Source: Bacteroidales bacterium (GTDB lineage Bacteria; Bacteroidota; Bacteroidia; Bacteroidales; Marinilabiliaceae). From it: DNA of 64,000 nucleotides. The first letter of the stretch is position 1. Every line of letters starts with the position of its first letter. Below, piece after piece: positions 1 through 8,492 of the stretch. Location of the stretch: assembly GCA_022768325.1 (NCBI GenBank), contig JALEMI010000044.1:1-64000 (forward strand), written 5' to 3'. Under the pieces are notes generated by a model that was not told the origin of the DNA, searched no databases, and saw nothing but the letters and a program-made list of their open reading frames with translations. The position numbers and the translations under genes were made by a program.

Positions 1-281
1 ATGCTGCCGCGGTTCAGGTAGGCCATGCTTCCCGCCGAGAGCTTCACCCTCATGAGATTGACGTAGCCCTCCACCTCGCCGCGCTCAATCATCCCGAGCC
101 GATAGTCCTCAATGACGAAGGGCACCTCGCGCCCCATGAGCATTACGTCGCGGAAGAAATGGACGCCACAACTGACGCCGAAATCCTTGGTCATGTAGAA
201 ACGCGAAGTCTCGACTTTCATGGCTTCCTCCAATATCCGCCGCATGACGGAGATGTTCATACTTTGTGGTGGGTTGGGCAT
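1..281 (-). CDS. AraC-family transcriptional regulator, N-terminal part (cut by window edge)
   Basis: Only the first ~93 codons are inside the window; the gene runs off the left edge. The start is taken at the ATG ending at 281; an in-frame ATG at 260 is a second option. The visible part resembles the cupin-like ligand-sensing half of Bacteroidales AraC regulators, with a pattern of the form 'DYRLGMIERGEVEGYVNLMR' followed by a gly-ser turn. The DNA-binding helix-turn-helix half is not visible. It is divergent from an export operon that starts at 456, the same arrangement seen for the complete AraC gene at 59536 beside an RND operon, so it probably controls that operon. The family call is inference from the N-terminal half only. 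Confidence 0.6.
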   Translation of the reverse strand, partial: MPNPPQSMNISVMRRILEEAMKVETSRFYMTKDFGVSCGVHFFRDVMLMGREVPFVIEDYRLGMIERGEVEGYVNLMRVKLSAGSMAYLNRGS

Positions 282-455
282 AATGTTTCCTTTTATGACG
301 ATTATTCAACATAAAGATAACAACTCCGCCCCAAAATATTGGCAAAAGAAGCGACAACAGTACAAAAAGGACATATTTCACTCGCTAAGGATAATGACCC
401 GTCGTCCCTTAGCACGTTACTTTGCGACTTAGAAACGAAACAACAACGAAAAGAC
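282..455. promoter_or_regulatory. Divergent intergenic region between AraC regulator and export operon
   Basis: This 174-bp stretch must hold the promoters for both the minus-strand regulator and the plus-strand tolC-like gene. The best -7 candidate on the plus strand is TTACTTTG near 414-424, one base off TAnnTTTG, without a good -33 match. It is the likely operator region for the regulator. Confidence 0.4.
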
Positions 456-1739
456 ATGAGCAGAGCGATAATGACACTCCTGACGGTGCTGACCCTCGGC
501 GCGGCGCATGGGCAGACATCATCTGGCCAAGAGCTTAGCCTGACGACGTGCAAAGAGGAGGCTCGCGCCAACTTCCCCGCCATAAAGCAATACGACCTTG
601 TAGAGAAAAGCCGGGAGATGAACGTGAGCAACGCCTCGAAAGCCTGGATGCCCAAGGTGAGCCTCACGGGCTTCGGGACCGCATTTACCGACATCGTCGA
701 CTTGCCACAACAGGCGTCGCAGATTATTGGCGAGATGAAGAACGGCGTGTATGGCGCAAGCCTCTCCATTCAGCAGGTCATCTACGACGGCGGCGCCATT
801 GCGGCAAAGAAGCGGATGCAAGAGGCACAGGCCGACGTGAGCCTCCGCCTAATTGACGTGAACCTCTACGAGATAAACGAACGGATTGAGCAACTCTTCT
901 TCGGCATCCTCATGCTCGACGAGCAGGCCAAGCAAAACCATCTGTTGCAAGAGGACCTCGCCCTGTCGGAGAACACCGTGAGGAGCCTCATGAACAGCGG
1001 CATGGCCAACCAGGGCGACCTCGACGCAGTGCGCGTGACGCAGATTCAGGTGCGGCAACAGGAGTTGAGCATCATGACGACGCGCCAGACATACCTGCAG
1101 ATGCTGGGCCTCTTCATTGCCAAAGAGCTCGGCGACGAGACGACACTCGCCCTGCCCGACGACCTGATGATGACGGAATCAACCGCCGCAGATGCGGCAG
1201 ACGACCCGTCGGCACGTCCCGAGATGCTGCTCTACGCCTCGCAAGAGAAAATGCTCGACGCGCAGAAAAAGACTCAAGACGCGCAGCTGCGCCCCACGCT
1301 GAGCGCCTTCGGCATTGGCTCGGCGCACAACGAGGTCTTGTCGTCCGCCAAGTCGTTCAATGCCATTGGCGGCATCTCGTTGACGTGGAACATCGAGGCC
1401 CTCTACACCCGCCGGAATGACGTGGCCCTGATTGAGAACCAACGCGCCCAAGTGGCCACACAGCGCGAGACGTTTCTCTTCAACAACAAGATGGAGAACA
1501 GGCTCGCCAACGGGACGATTGAGAGCCTGAGGCAACAGATGGCTCTGGACGACGAGGCCATAGCCCTGCGAGAGAGCATCAGGCAGAAAGCCGAGAAGAA
1601 GGTGCAAAACGGCACCGAGACGGTCAACGAGCTGCTCCGCGACGTGAACGCCGTAAACGAGGCCCGACAACAAAAGGCCATCCACAAGATTCAACTCCTC
1701 CAAGAAGCATATCATCAGAAAACACTAAACAACAATTGA
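456..1739 (+). CDS. TolC-family outer membrane efflux protein
   Basis: This is the outer-membrane channel of a tripartite exporter. The 427-residue protein begins with a signal peptide (MSRAIMTLLTVLTLGAAHGQ, cleavage near residue 20) and continues with long amphipathic helices of the OEP type, with two repeated halves rich in Gln, Glu and Ala. The frame stays open upstream to 339, but the ATG at 456 is chosen because it places the signal peptide at the N terminus. The stop overlaps the next gene's region, and an adaptor, ATPase and two permeases follow on the same strand, so it is the first gene of an ABC-type drug-export operon. Family call is firm; substrate is unknown. Confidence 0.88.
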   Translation: MSRAIMTLLTVLTLGAAHGQTSSGQELSLTTCKEEARANFPAIKQYDLVEKSREMNVSNASKAWMPKVSLTGFGTAFTDIVDLPQQASQIIGEMKNGVYGASLSIQQVIYDGGAIAAKKRMQEAQADVSLRLIDVNLYEINERIEQLFFGILMLDEQAKQNHLLQEDLALSENTVRSLMNSGMANQGDLDAVRVTQIQVRQQELSIMTTRQTYLQMLGLFIAKELGDETTLALPDDLMMTESTAADAADDPSARPEMLLYASQEKMLDAQKKTQDAQLRPTLSAFGIGSAHNEVLSSAKSFNAIGGISLTWNIEALYTRRNDVALIENQRAQVATQRETFLFNNKMENRLANGTIESLRQQMALDDEAIALRESIRQKAEKKVQNGTETVNELLRDVNAVNEARQQKAIHKIQLLQEAYHQKTLNNN

Positions 1740-1741
1740 TT

Positions 1742-2650
1742 ATGAAAAAAGCAACGCTATACGCCGCAATGCTTTCGACGGCATTGTCCGCACTTACTGT
1801 CACGTCGTGCAAGAGCGACAAGATGAAATATGACGCCACGGGCACTTTCGAGGCTACGGAGGTGACCGTCTCCGCCGAGCAGACGGGCAAGTTGCTGAGC
1901 CTGAGCATCGAAGAGGGCGACAGGGTGAACAAGAATGAGCAGGTTGGGCTGATTGACACCGTGCAGCTGTACCTCAAGGCTCGCCAAATAGGGGCCACGA
2001 AGCTGGTCTACGACGCGCAAAAGCCCGAGATTGAGAAACAACTGGCGGCACTGAGGCAACAGCTTGACCAAGCCCTCAGGAACGTAGCCCGTTTCGACTC
2101 GCTCGTCAAGGAGGGCGCGGCAAACAGCAAGCAGCTCGACGACGCACGAGACCTCGTGGCCGTGACCGAGAAACAGATTGAGGCGCAGACATCGACACTG
2201 AACAACTCCCGCGCATCGCTAAACGCGCAGATAGGCACGGCCGACGTGCAACAGCTCCAAGTGGCCGATATGCTGCTGAAGTGCCGCATCAACTCCCCCA
2301 TCGATGGCATCGTAACGGCCAAATATGCCGAGGCGGGCGAGTTCGCCTCGACGGGTAAGCCGCTGTTTAAGGTGGCGGACATAGACAATATGCGCCTACG
2401 GGCCTACGTCTCGGCCTCGCAACTGAACTCCATCAAGATAGGGCAGGCGGTGACCGTCTTTGCCGACTATGGCGAGAGCGACAGCCACGCCTACGAGGGG
2501 CGCATCACGTGGATAAGCTCCAAAGCCGAATTTACGCCCAAGACCATTCAGACGCGCGACGAGCGGGCCAACCTTGTCTACGCCATCAAGATTAGCATCA
2601 AGAACGACGGGCTGGTGAAGGACGGGATGTATGGCGAGGTGAAATTCTAA
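1742..2650 (+). CDS. HlyD/YbhG-type periplasmic adaptor lipoprotein
   Basis: This is a membrane fusion protein linking the inner-membrane ABC transporter to the TolC-like channel. The 302-residue product has a lipoprotein signal with Cys at about residue 23 (LTVTSC). It then has a biotinyl-lipoyl half motif (near residues 40-75), a central coiled-coil hairpin (about 85-155), the second lipoyl half containing INSPIDGIVTAKYAEAGEF, and a beta-barrel domain. The ATG at 1742 is preferred over an in-frame TTG at 1736. It starts 2 bp after the tolC stop, and the ATPase gene follows 13 bp later. The set resembles YbhG-YbhFSR of enterobacteria plus its own channel. Confidence 0.87.
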   Translation: MKKATLYAAMLSTALSALTVTSCKSDKMKYDATGTFEATEVTVSAEQTGKLLSLSIEEGDRVNKNEQVGLIDTVQLYLKARQIGATKLVYDAQKPEIEKQLAALRQQLDQALRNVARFDSLVKEGAANSKQLDDARDLVAVTEKQIEAQTSTLNNSRASLNAQIGTADVQQLQVADMLLKCRINSPIDGIVTAKYAEAGEFASTGKPLFKVADIDNMRLRAYVSASQLNSIKIGQAVTVFADYGESDSHAYEGRITWISSKAEFTPKTIQTRDERANLVYAIKISIKNDGLVKDGMYGEVKF

Positions 2651-2663
2651 CACCATTGCGGCC

Positions 2664-4106
2664 ATGAGCATCATCTCGTTAGACAACATCTCGAAGAGCT
2701 TCAACAAGGGCAAGACAAAGGCCATTGACGGCGTGACGCTCGACATTGAAGAGGGCGAGTTCTTCGGCCTGATAGGCCCCGACGGCGCGGGCAAGACCAC
2801 GACCTACCGCCTGCTGACAACGCTGCTAAAGCCCGACAGCGGCACGGCAACAGTGGACGGCTTCGACATTGTGAAGGATTACAGGCAGATACGCCAAAAC
2901 ATTGGCTACATGCCCGGCAAATTCTCGCTCTATCCCGACCTAAGCGTAGAGGAGAACCTGCGTTTTTTCGCCAAGACCTTCGGCACTACTATCGAGGAGA
3001 ACTATCACCTGATTGAGGACATATACAAAATGCTGGAGCCCTTCAAGAACCGACGGGCGGGCAAGCTCTCTGGCGGCATGAAGCAGAAGCTGGCTCTCTC
3101 GTGCGCCCTCATCCATGCGCCGCGCGTCCTCTTCCTCGACGAGCCGACAACGGGCGTGGACCCCGTATCGCGCAAGGAGCTTTTCGCCATGCTGAAAAAG
3201 CTGAACAGCGAGAACGGCATCACGATAGTTGTCTCCACGCCCTACCGCGACGAGGTGCTGACCTGCTCCCGAATCGCCGTAATGTCCGAAGGAAAAATCA
3301 CGGCCATAGGGCGGCCCGAGGATGTGCTGGAGCCCGAGCTGACGCTCTCCCACGAAGTCGCAGAGCTGACGGACCAATACGTCATAGAGGCCGAGGGCCT
3401 CACCAAGCAATTTGGCAACTTCGTGGCCACGGACCATATAACGTTCAAGGTTCGGCAAGGCGAGATTTTCGGCTTCCTCGGAGCCAATGGCGCGGGCAAG
3501 ACTACGGCCATGAGGATGCTCACCGGCCTCTCACAACCCACCGACGGACGCGCCACGGTGGCGGGCTTCGACTGCGCCACGCAATATGAGCAGATAAAGA
3601 AAAACATTGGCTACATGAGCCAAAAGTTCGCCCTCTACGACGACCTGACGGTGGAGGAGAACATGAAGCTCTACGGCGGCATCTACGGCATGACGCCCCA
3701 AGAGATTGCGGAGCGGACAACGGAGCTGCTGGCGGAGCTGGGGGCGGAGAGCATACGGAAGTCAATGGTGAAGTCGCTCCCCCTGGGATGGAAGCAGAAA
3801 CTCGCCTTCGGCGTGAGCATCTTCCACACGCCGGGCATAGTCTTCCTCGACGAGCCTACGGGCGGCGTGGACACCGAGACGCGCAAACAGTTCTGGGAAC
3901 TCATCTACGACGCTGCCGACAAGGGGATAACAATCTTCGTGACGACCCACTACATGGACGAGGCCGAGTATTGCGACCGGGTCAGCATCATGGTGGACGG
4001 CAAGATTGCCGCCCTCGGCACGCCCAAAGAGTTGAAAGAGAAGTTTCGCGTGGAGACAATGTATGACGTATTCCTGACTCTTGCCCGCAAGGCGACAAGA
4101 CAATGA
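2664..4106 (+). CDS. ABC transporter, two fused ATPase domains (YbhF-like)
   Basis: This is a 480-residue cytoplasmic ATPase with two nucleotide-binding domains in one chain. Domain 1 has Walker A GPDGAGKT (~38-45), signature LSGGMKQK (~135) and Walker B LFLDEPTTGVD, but its switch region reads STPYRDE where a His is usual. Domain 2 has Walker A GANGAGKT (~273), a weak signature LPLGWKQK, Walker B VFLDEPTGGVD and an intact TTHYMDEAE switch. This asymmetry suggests one good and one impaired hydrolysis site. It energises the two ABC-2 permeases that follow. The architecture matches YbhF/CcmA-type drug exporters. Confidence 0.9.
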   Translation: MSIISLDNISKSFNKGKTKAIDGVTLDIEEGEFFGLIGPDGAGKTTTYRLLTTLLKPDSGTATVDGFDIVKDYRQIRQNIGYMPGKFSLYPDLSVEENLRFFAKTFGTTIEENYHLIEDIYKMLEPFKNRRAGKLSGGMKQKLALSCALIHAPRVLFLDEPTTGVDPVSRKELFAMLKKLNSENGITIVVSTPYRDEVLTCSRIAVMSEGKITAIGRPEDVLEPELTLSHEVAELTDQYVIEAEGLTKQFGNFVATDHITFKVRQGEIFGFLGANGAGKTTAMRMLTGLSQPTDGRATVAGFDCATQYEQIKKNIGYMSQKFALYDDLTVEENMKLYGGIYGMTPQEIAERTTELLAELGAESIRKSMVKSLPLGWKQKLAFGVSIFHTPGIVFLDEPTGGVDTETRKQFWELIYDAADKGITIFVTTHYMDEAEYCDRVSIMVDGKIAALGTPKELKEKFRVETMYDVFLTLARKATRQ

Positions 4107-4116
4107 CGACAAAGCG

Positions 4117-5175
4117 ATGAAAAGATTCCTATCATTCGTACACAAAGAGTTCCTCCACATCTTCCGCGACAAGGTGACGATGCTCATCTTGCTGGTCATG
4201 CCCGTTGTGCTGATTGTCCTCTTCGGCTTTGCCGTCACGACGGAGGTGAAGAGCGCCCGGATAATTGTGGCGGACCGTATGCAAAACGACTTCTCGCACA
4301 AGGCCATAGACGCCCTCAAGGCGAACAAGTATACATCCGTAGAGCTCGTGACGACCGACGAGAGCGGCACCATTGAGGCCATGATGCGCGGAAAGATTGA
4401 CCTGGCCCTCGTAATGGACCCAGACCGAGGCCTCCAAATACTGGCCGACGGAAGCGAACCCAATCAGGCTCAGACACGCGCCAACTACGTGAACCAAATC
4501 CTGACCGCCCAGCAAGACATGGCGTCCGCGCCCGCGTCGCCCGTTGAGACGCACTACCTCTTCAACCCTCAGCTAAAGTCGGAATACAACTTCGTGCCGG
4601 GCGTCATTGGCATGATAATAATGCTGATTTGCGCACTGATGACGTCGGTCTCGATTGTGAGGGAGAAAGAGATGGGGACGATGGAGATTCTGCTGGCGTC
4701 GCCACTGCACCCGCTGGTCATCATAGTGTCGAAACTGTTGCCATATTTCGTGGTATCGAGTGTCAACCTGGCGAGCATCCTCCTCATTTCCAAATACATA
4801 CTCGGCATTCCCCTTGCCGGGTCAATATGGGCGTTTCTGCTCATCTCGATGGTCTACATCCTCGTGGCGTTGTCGCTCGGACTGCTCATCTCGGTGGCTG
4901 TGGATACGCAGTTGGCGGCCATGCTCTTGTCGCTGTTGCTGATTGTGCCGACAATGTATCTCTCGGGGCTTGCGTTTCCGTTGGAGAGTATGCCTCGCCC
5001 GTTTGAGGTGGTCTCGCACATCGTGCCGGCCCGATGGTATATCGACGCGGCCCGAAAACTGCTTATCCAGGGCGTGGAGTTCAGGTATGTCGTTGAAGAC
5101 CTGTGGATTCTCTCGCTTCAAGCCGTTTTGCTCATTGGCATTAGCTTTTCACTCTTTAAAACAAGACTCGAATGA
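4117..5175 (+). CDS. ABC-2 type permease (YbhS/YbhR-like), first subunit
   Basis: This inner-membrane permease has 352 residues. One N-terminal membrane helix (around residues 20-40, VTMLILLVMPVVLIVLFGFA) is followed by a large extracytoplasmic domain to ~165, then five or so C-terminal helices with the family's KEMGTMEILLASP loop. The ATG at 4117 is chosen; the open frame extends to a TTG at 4081 inside the ATPase gene, but the helix start fits 4117. Its stop overlaps the next permease by ATGA, which indicates translational coupling and a heterodimeric permease. Confidence 0.88.
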   Translation: MKRFLSFVHKEFLHIFRDKVTMLILLVMPVVLIVLFGFAVTTEVKSARIIVADRMQNDFSHKAIDALKANKYTSVELVTTDESGTIEAMMRGKIDLALVMDPDRGLQILADGSEPNQAQTRANYVNQILTAQQDMASAPASPVETHYLFNPQLKSEYNFVPGVIGMIIMLICALMTSVSIVREKEMGTMEILLASPLHPLVIIVSKLLPYFVVSSVNLASILLISKYILGIPLAGSIWAFLLISMVYILVALSLGLLISVAVDTQLAAMLLSLLLIVPTMYLSGLAFPLESMPRPFEVVSHIVPARWYIDAARKLLIQGVEFRYVVEDLWILSLQAVLLIGISFSLFKTRLE

Positions 5176-6239
5176 CACTCAACTACCTGATAGAGAAAGA
5201 GTTCAAGCAGCTATTCCGCAACATCCTGCTGCCCGTGGTGTTCGTCCTTCTGCCCATAGGACTTATGAACATGGTGCCACGTCTTGCCACTCAAGAGGTC
5301 AAGGGGCTGAAATTCGCCGTGGAGGACAAGAGCCATACCTCGCTCTCGCGACAGCTAATCAATAAGATTGACGCCTCCAACTACCTCTCGCTGACGTGCT
5401 ATGCGCCAAGCTATGCCGAGGCCATGCACAGCATCAACAGCGGCGATGCCGACGTGATAATTGAAATCCCCAAAGGCTACCCTCAGGAGAGCAGCCTCGC
5501 CCTCTACGCCAACTCGACCAACGGCACGCGCGGCTCAATGGCCTCGATGTACGTGACGCAAATTGCGGCCGACGCCCTGTGCGGCGATTCGGAGACAGCG
5601 GCCCTGCCCGCCTCGGTGAGGTTCATGTTCAACACGTGCCTCGACTACAAGATTTACATGATTCCCGCCATTTTTGCCCTCGAGCTCATGCTGATTGTGG
5701 GCTTCCTGCCCGCCCTCAACATTGTCGGCGAGAAGGAGAAAGGGACAATTGAGCAGATTAACGTCTCGCCCATTGGAAAGATTGAGTTCGTCGTGTCGAA
5801 GATTGTCCCCTACGTTGTTGTCGGCCTCTTCATGTCCATAGAGTCGCTCGTGGCGGCCAAGGCTCTCTACGACATCACGCCGGCGGGAAGCATCCTGACG
5901 ATGCTGCTGTTCATAGCCGTTTTCTGCATGCTCGTCTCCAGCCTCGGGCTTATTGCCTCAAACTATTCAAGCACCATCCAACAGGCCGCCCTGACGATGT
6001 TTTTCTTCTTGGTCATCTTCATCCTGATGTCGGGACTGCTCACGCCCATCGACTCCATGCCCCGTTGGGCGCAGCTCATCACGTACGCCAACCCAATGCG
6101 CTATTTCATTGAGGCCATGCGCTTCATTTACCTGAAAGGCAGCACGTTGAGCCAGCTGTTGCCGCAATTGACCGCCCTTTCCGGCTATGCCATTTTGGGC
6201 TGGGCTGTGGCAATTGCGAGTTACAGGAAGAACAGTTAA
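5172..6239 (+). CDS. ABC-2 type permease (YbhS/YbhR-like), second subunit
   Basis: This is a 355-residue paralogue of the preceding permease with the same plan: an N-terminal helix, an extracytoplasmic domain, then a helix bundle with a KEKGTIEQINVSP loop near residue 190. It starts within the stop of its partner (ATGA at 5172-5175), so the two are probably made in equal amounts and form the transmembrane half of the exporter. A hairpin terminator follows at 6283. This is the last gene of the five-gene operon. Confidence 0.88.
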   Translation: MTLNYLIEKEFKQLFRNILLPVVFVLLPIGLMNMVPRLATQEVKGLKFAVEDKSHTSLSRQLINKIDASNYLSLTCYAPSYAEAMHSINSGDADVIIEIPKGYPQESSLALYANSTNGTRGSMASMYVTQIAADALCGDSETAALPASVRFMFNTCLDYKIYMIPAIFALELMLIVGFLPALNIVGEKEKGTIEQINVSPIGKIEFVVSKIVPYVVVGLFMSIESLVAAKALYDITPAGSILTMLLFIAVFCMLVSSLGLIASNYSSTIQQAALTMFFFLVIFILMSGLLTPIDSMPRWAQLITYANPMRYFIEAMRFIYLKGSTLSQLLPQLTALSGYAILGWAVAIASYRKNS

Positions 6240-6282
6240 GGGCCTCCCCCACCTGCACCAATTCAAACATTCCTGAAAACGG

Positions 6283-6314
6283 GTCGCCCCACAGATTCAC
6301 ATCTGCGGGGCGAC
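6283..6314. terminator. Hairpin terminator between convergent genes
   Basis: GTCGCCCC-A-CAGAT and ATCTG-C-GGGGCGAC pair around a TCAC loop with one A/C mismatch. It lies between the end of the ABC export operon and the convergent gene ending at 6352, so it can serve both strands. Confidence 0.7.
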
Positions 6315-6351
6315 ATCTTATAATATAAACGATAGTTGGTGTGATTCACAA

Positions 6352-7014
6352 CTAAGCCATAGGCTTCATTTTGGGTGTGCGGCAAGCGAGGCTCTCTTGC
6401 CATGCGGCGTAGATGTCATGCTCACGTCGGCGGGCGTTGCCCTCGGTCATGACGAGGCGGCTCCTGCGAGCCACGATAACGCTCACAGGCTCAGTGCCTT
6501 CGGCAACCGAGATGGCGAAATCTACACCCGAGCCCTCGATCTCGGTCATGTCCATATTCTCAGCGGAGCAATCTACGATAACCGCCTTGCCCATGCGGTG
6601 GGCGAGAGTTGTCAAAGACTTGATTGTCAAGGCGTCAGAATTTGTGGAGCAAAGAACGTGTGTGATTCGGGGATTGACTTTGAGGAGTGTCTCCGTGGCG
6701 GCTGCTACATCCTCGGTGTCGATGTCGATGGCGGAGACCCTGATGCGAAGGCTCGAACAAACGTTGCGCCACAATGCGCAATGGTCGTCACCGCCTACTA
6801 CGAGAAGCTCACCCTCCATCGGGACAGCCGTCGAGATTATGCTGCGCGTAAGTTCCTCATGCCCTAACGAGACGCAAAGCCCTTCATAACCAGACAGATA
6901 GAAATGATCCATAAAGTTCTTGTCTGCCGCGAGAGCCGACATGACGTTCATGGTTTGCAATGCCGCCAAGGCCTCGGTGTCAACCTTTATTTGATCAAAA
7001 GACATCGCTTTCAT
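6352..7014 (-). CDS. Class V aminotransferase-fold protein, apparently without the PLP lysine
   Basis: The 220-residue protein looks like the central part of a class V aminotransferase such as 2-aminoethylphosphonate transaminase. A segment EELTRSIISTAVPMEGELLV matches the 'VEAVLSTVVP-DGKLLV' region of that family. Further on, a GKAVIVDCSAENMD stretch matches the PLP-ring aspartate region, and VDFAISVAEGTEPVSVIVARR corresponds to the active-site block where the family has S-A-N-K. Here the Lys position reads as Glu or Gly, so covalent PLP binding looks unlikely. The protein is also about 140 residues shorter than PhnW. A second ATG lies at 7005. Function is unknown; a regulatory, moonlighting or decaying paralogue are all possible. 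Confidence 0.5.
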   Translation of the reverse strand: MKAMSFDQIKVDTEALAALQTMNVMSALAADKNFMDHFYLSGYEGLCVSLGHEELTRSIISTAVPMEGELLVVGGDDHCALWRNVCSSLRIRVSAIDIDTEDVAAATETLLKVNPRITHVLCSTNSDALTIKSLTTLAHRMGKAVIVDCSAENMDMTEIEGSGVDFAISVAEGTEPVSVIVARRSRLVMTEGNARRREHDIYAAWQESLACRTPKMKPMA

Positions 7015-7368
7015 AGTTTCCTGATGTTAAGAATTATGGCTTTTCTTTAGTCCGGGCGAGAGGGCTATTCTCGCCCCGCATACACCTATATGACAACCAT
7101 CCCGCCAAAAACACGTATCCTCTTCACGAAAAAATGTCACTTTTTTTCATCTTCATTCTCGCGAACCCTGTGGTCGGGGCGTGGAACGGCGGACTTTGCG
7201 CCTCATACCTTAACTCACACCACCCCCAAAAATGTGCCGCTAAGCAAATTATTACAATCATTTGACTATCTTTGCCAAAACTGCGGCGGTTGGGCTTCCG
7301 CTTTTAGCCTTCCATTCCTCCCGCCCATTGCAGAATGCTGGCTCTCATGCTAACATACTGAAACTCAC
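7015..7368. other. Intergenic stretch with promoter for the HU-SPOR gene
   Basis: The 354-bp gap lies between divergent genes. It holds a TATCTTTG -7 element (7267-7274). An 87-codon open frame at 7090-7353 has no recognisable protein character and is probably chance. No RNA motif or repeat was seen. Confidence 0.5.
7267..7274 (+). promoter_or_regulatory. Bacteroidota -7 promoter element
   Basis: TATCTTTG matches TAnnTTTG and lies about 95 bp before the HU-SPOR start. No convincing TTTG at the -33 spacing was seen, so the element is moderately supported. Confidence 0.5.
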
Positions 7369-8385
7369 ATGGAAAGATATATAAAGCAATTACTCGCGGA
7401 AGAATCCAGGGTAATTATCCCACAGTTCGGATGCATCAACTCCCTCGAAGAGGATGGTCGCACCCTGCTCTCTTTCAACCCCTATCTTAATTATGACGAC
7501 GGGAAGCTGACCTCCGCCGTCATGGCTGGAGAAGGCCTCTCTGAGGACGACGCCAAAAGGCGAATCAGCGACATTGTCGACGCTTTCAACAACGACCTCA
7601 GCAACGGCAAGAGCGTCACCATCAACGGCATCGGCACTTTCTGCCGCGAGACCGACGGACGCACCGACCTCATGCCAAACGACGAGGTCTCCCTCGCGGC
7701 AAGCGACACCGACAGCTCATTCGCCGCACCCGCCCCGGAGCCCGAACCCATGGCAGAGCCAGCACCTGAGCCAGAGCAAAGCATCGCAACTCCCGAACCC
7801 GAGGCAACAACAGAGCCCGAGGCAACAGCAGAGCCCGAGCAACAAGAGGAGCCGCAAACAAGCGTAGCACCCGAGCCAACAATATCAGACTATTACCAGG
7901 AAGAGAAAAGCAAGAAGCCGCTCATTGTCGCACTGGTTATCTTGCTCCTCCTGCTCATCGCCGGTCTCATCATCTATTTCCACAAGGACAATCCCGTATA
8001 CAAATACTTCTTCGGCGAGAAACAGCCTGTCGAGGTTACGGTCCCTGAGCCTGAGCCAGCGCCCGCTGACACCGTAAAGGACGAGCCAGCGCCCGCCGTA
8101 GTCCCGCCCGTAAAAGAGGAGAAGGCAGGCCCACTTGTAGCAAAGCCCCTCACCAAGAGGTACAACGTAATCGTAGGCAGCTATCGCGACGAGCAGGTGG
8201 CCATCAAACGTGTTGAGGAACTCAACGCCAAGGGCTTCGACCGCGCTTTTGTCGGCATCCGCAAGAACCATTTCGTGGCCGTCATTGCCGACTTCGCCAA
8301 CATTACGGAGGCCGAGAATATGCAAGAGCAAATTGTCGAGGGACAGTATCACATCGAGAGTTGGATAACCAACTCTGGCGAATAG
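7369..8385 (+). CDS. HU-like (CCDC81-type) and SPOR domain membrane protein
   Basis: The 338-residue protein has three parts. Residues 1-105 form a bacterial HU/CCDC81-like pair of domains (IIPQFGCINS..., then an alpha-beta region with TINGIGTF). Residues ~115-175 are a Pro/Glu-rich linker with repeated PEPE units. One membrane helix follows at ~183-204, then a second PEP-rich linker and a SPOR peptidoglycan-binding domain from ~264 (YNVIVGSYRDEQVAIKRVEE). This layout is typical of Bacteroidales and suggests a cytoplasmic DNA- or protein-binding head anchored to the division-site cell wall. The gene is monocistronic, with a strong terminator after it. Confidence 0.85.
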   Translation: MERYIKQLLAEESRVIIPQFGCINSLEEDGRTLLSFNPYLNYDDGKLTSAVMAGEGLSEDDAKRRISDIVDAFNNDLSNGKSVTINGIGTFCRETDGRTDLMPNDEVSLAASDTDSSFAAPAPEPEPMAEPAPEPEQSIATPEPEATTEPEATAEPEQQEEPQTSVAPEPTISDYYQEEKSKKPLIVALVILLLLLIAGLIIYFHKDNPVYKYFFGEKQPVEVTVPEPEPAPADTVKDEPAPAVVPPVKEEKAGPLVAKPLTKRYNVIVGSYRDEQVAIKRVEELNAKGFDRAFVGIRKNHFVAVIADFANITEAENMQEQIVEGQYHIESWITNSGE

Positions 8386-8444
8386 ACACCGAAAGCCGAC
8401 AAACCACAGGTCTTCGGCAACAGCAACCCTCGCCATAGACACAG

Positions 8445-8482
8445 AGGCCGCCGAATATTCGTTCGGCGGCCTTCTTTTTTTA
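8445..8482 (+). terminator. Rho-independent terminator after HU-SPOR gene
   Basis: An 11-bp perfect stem (AGGCCGCCGAA / TTCGGCGGCCT) with a 6-nt loop is followed by CTTTTTTT. It lies just 11 bp upstream of the dnaG start. Confidence 0.92.
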
Positions 8483-8492
8483 CCCGTTCCTA

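Noticed and set aside
7090..7353. 87-codon open frame before the HU-SPOR gene
   Set aside because: It contains the promoter element, has no typical start context and an odd Ser/Thr/Pro-rich composition.
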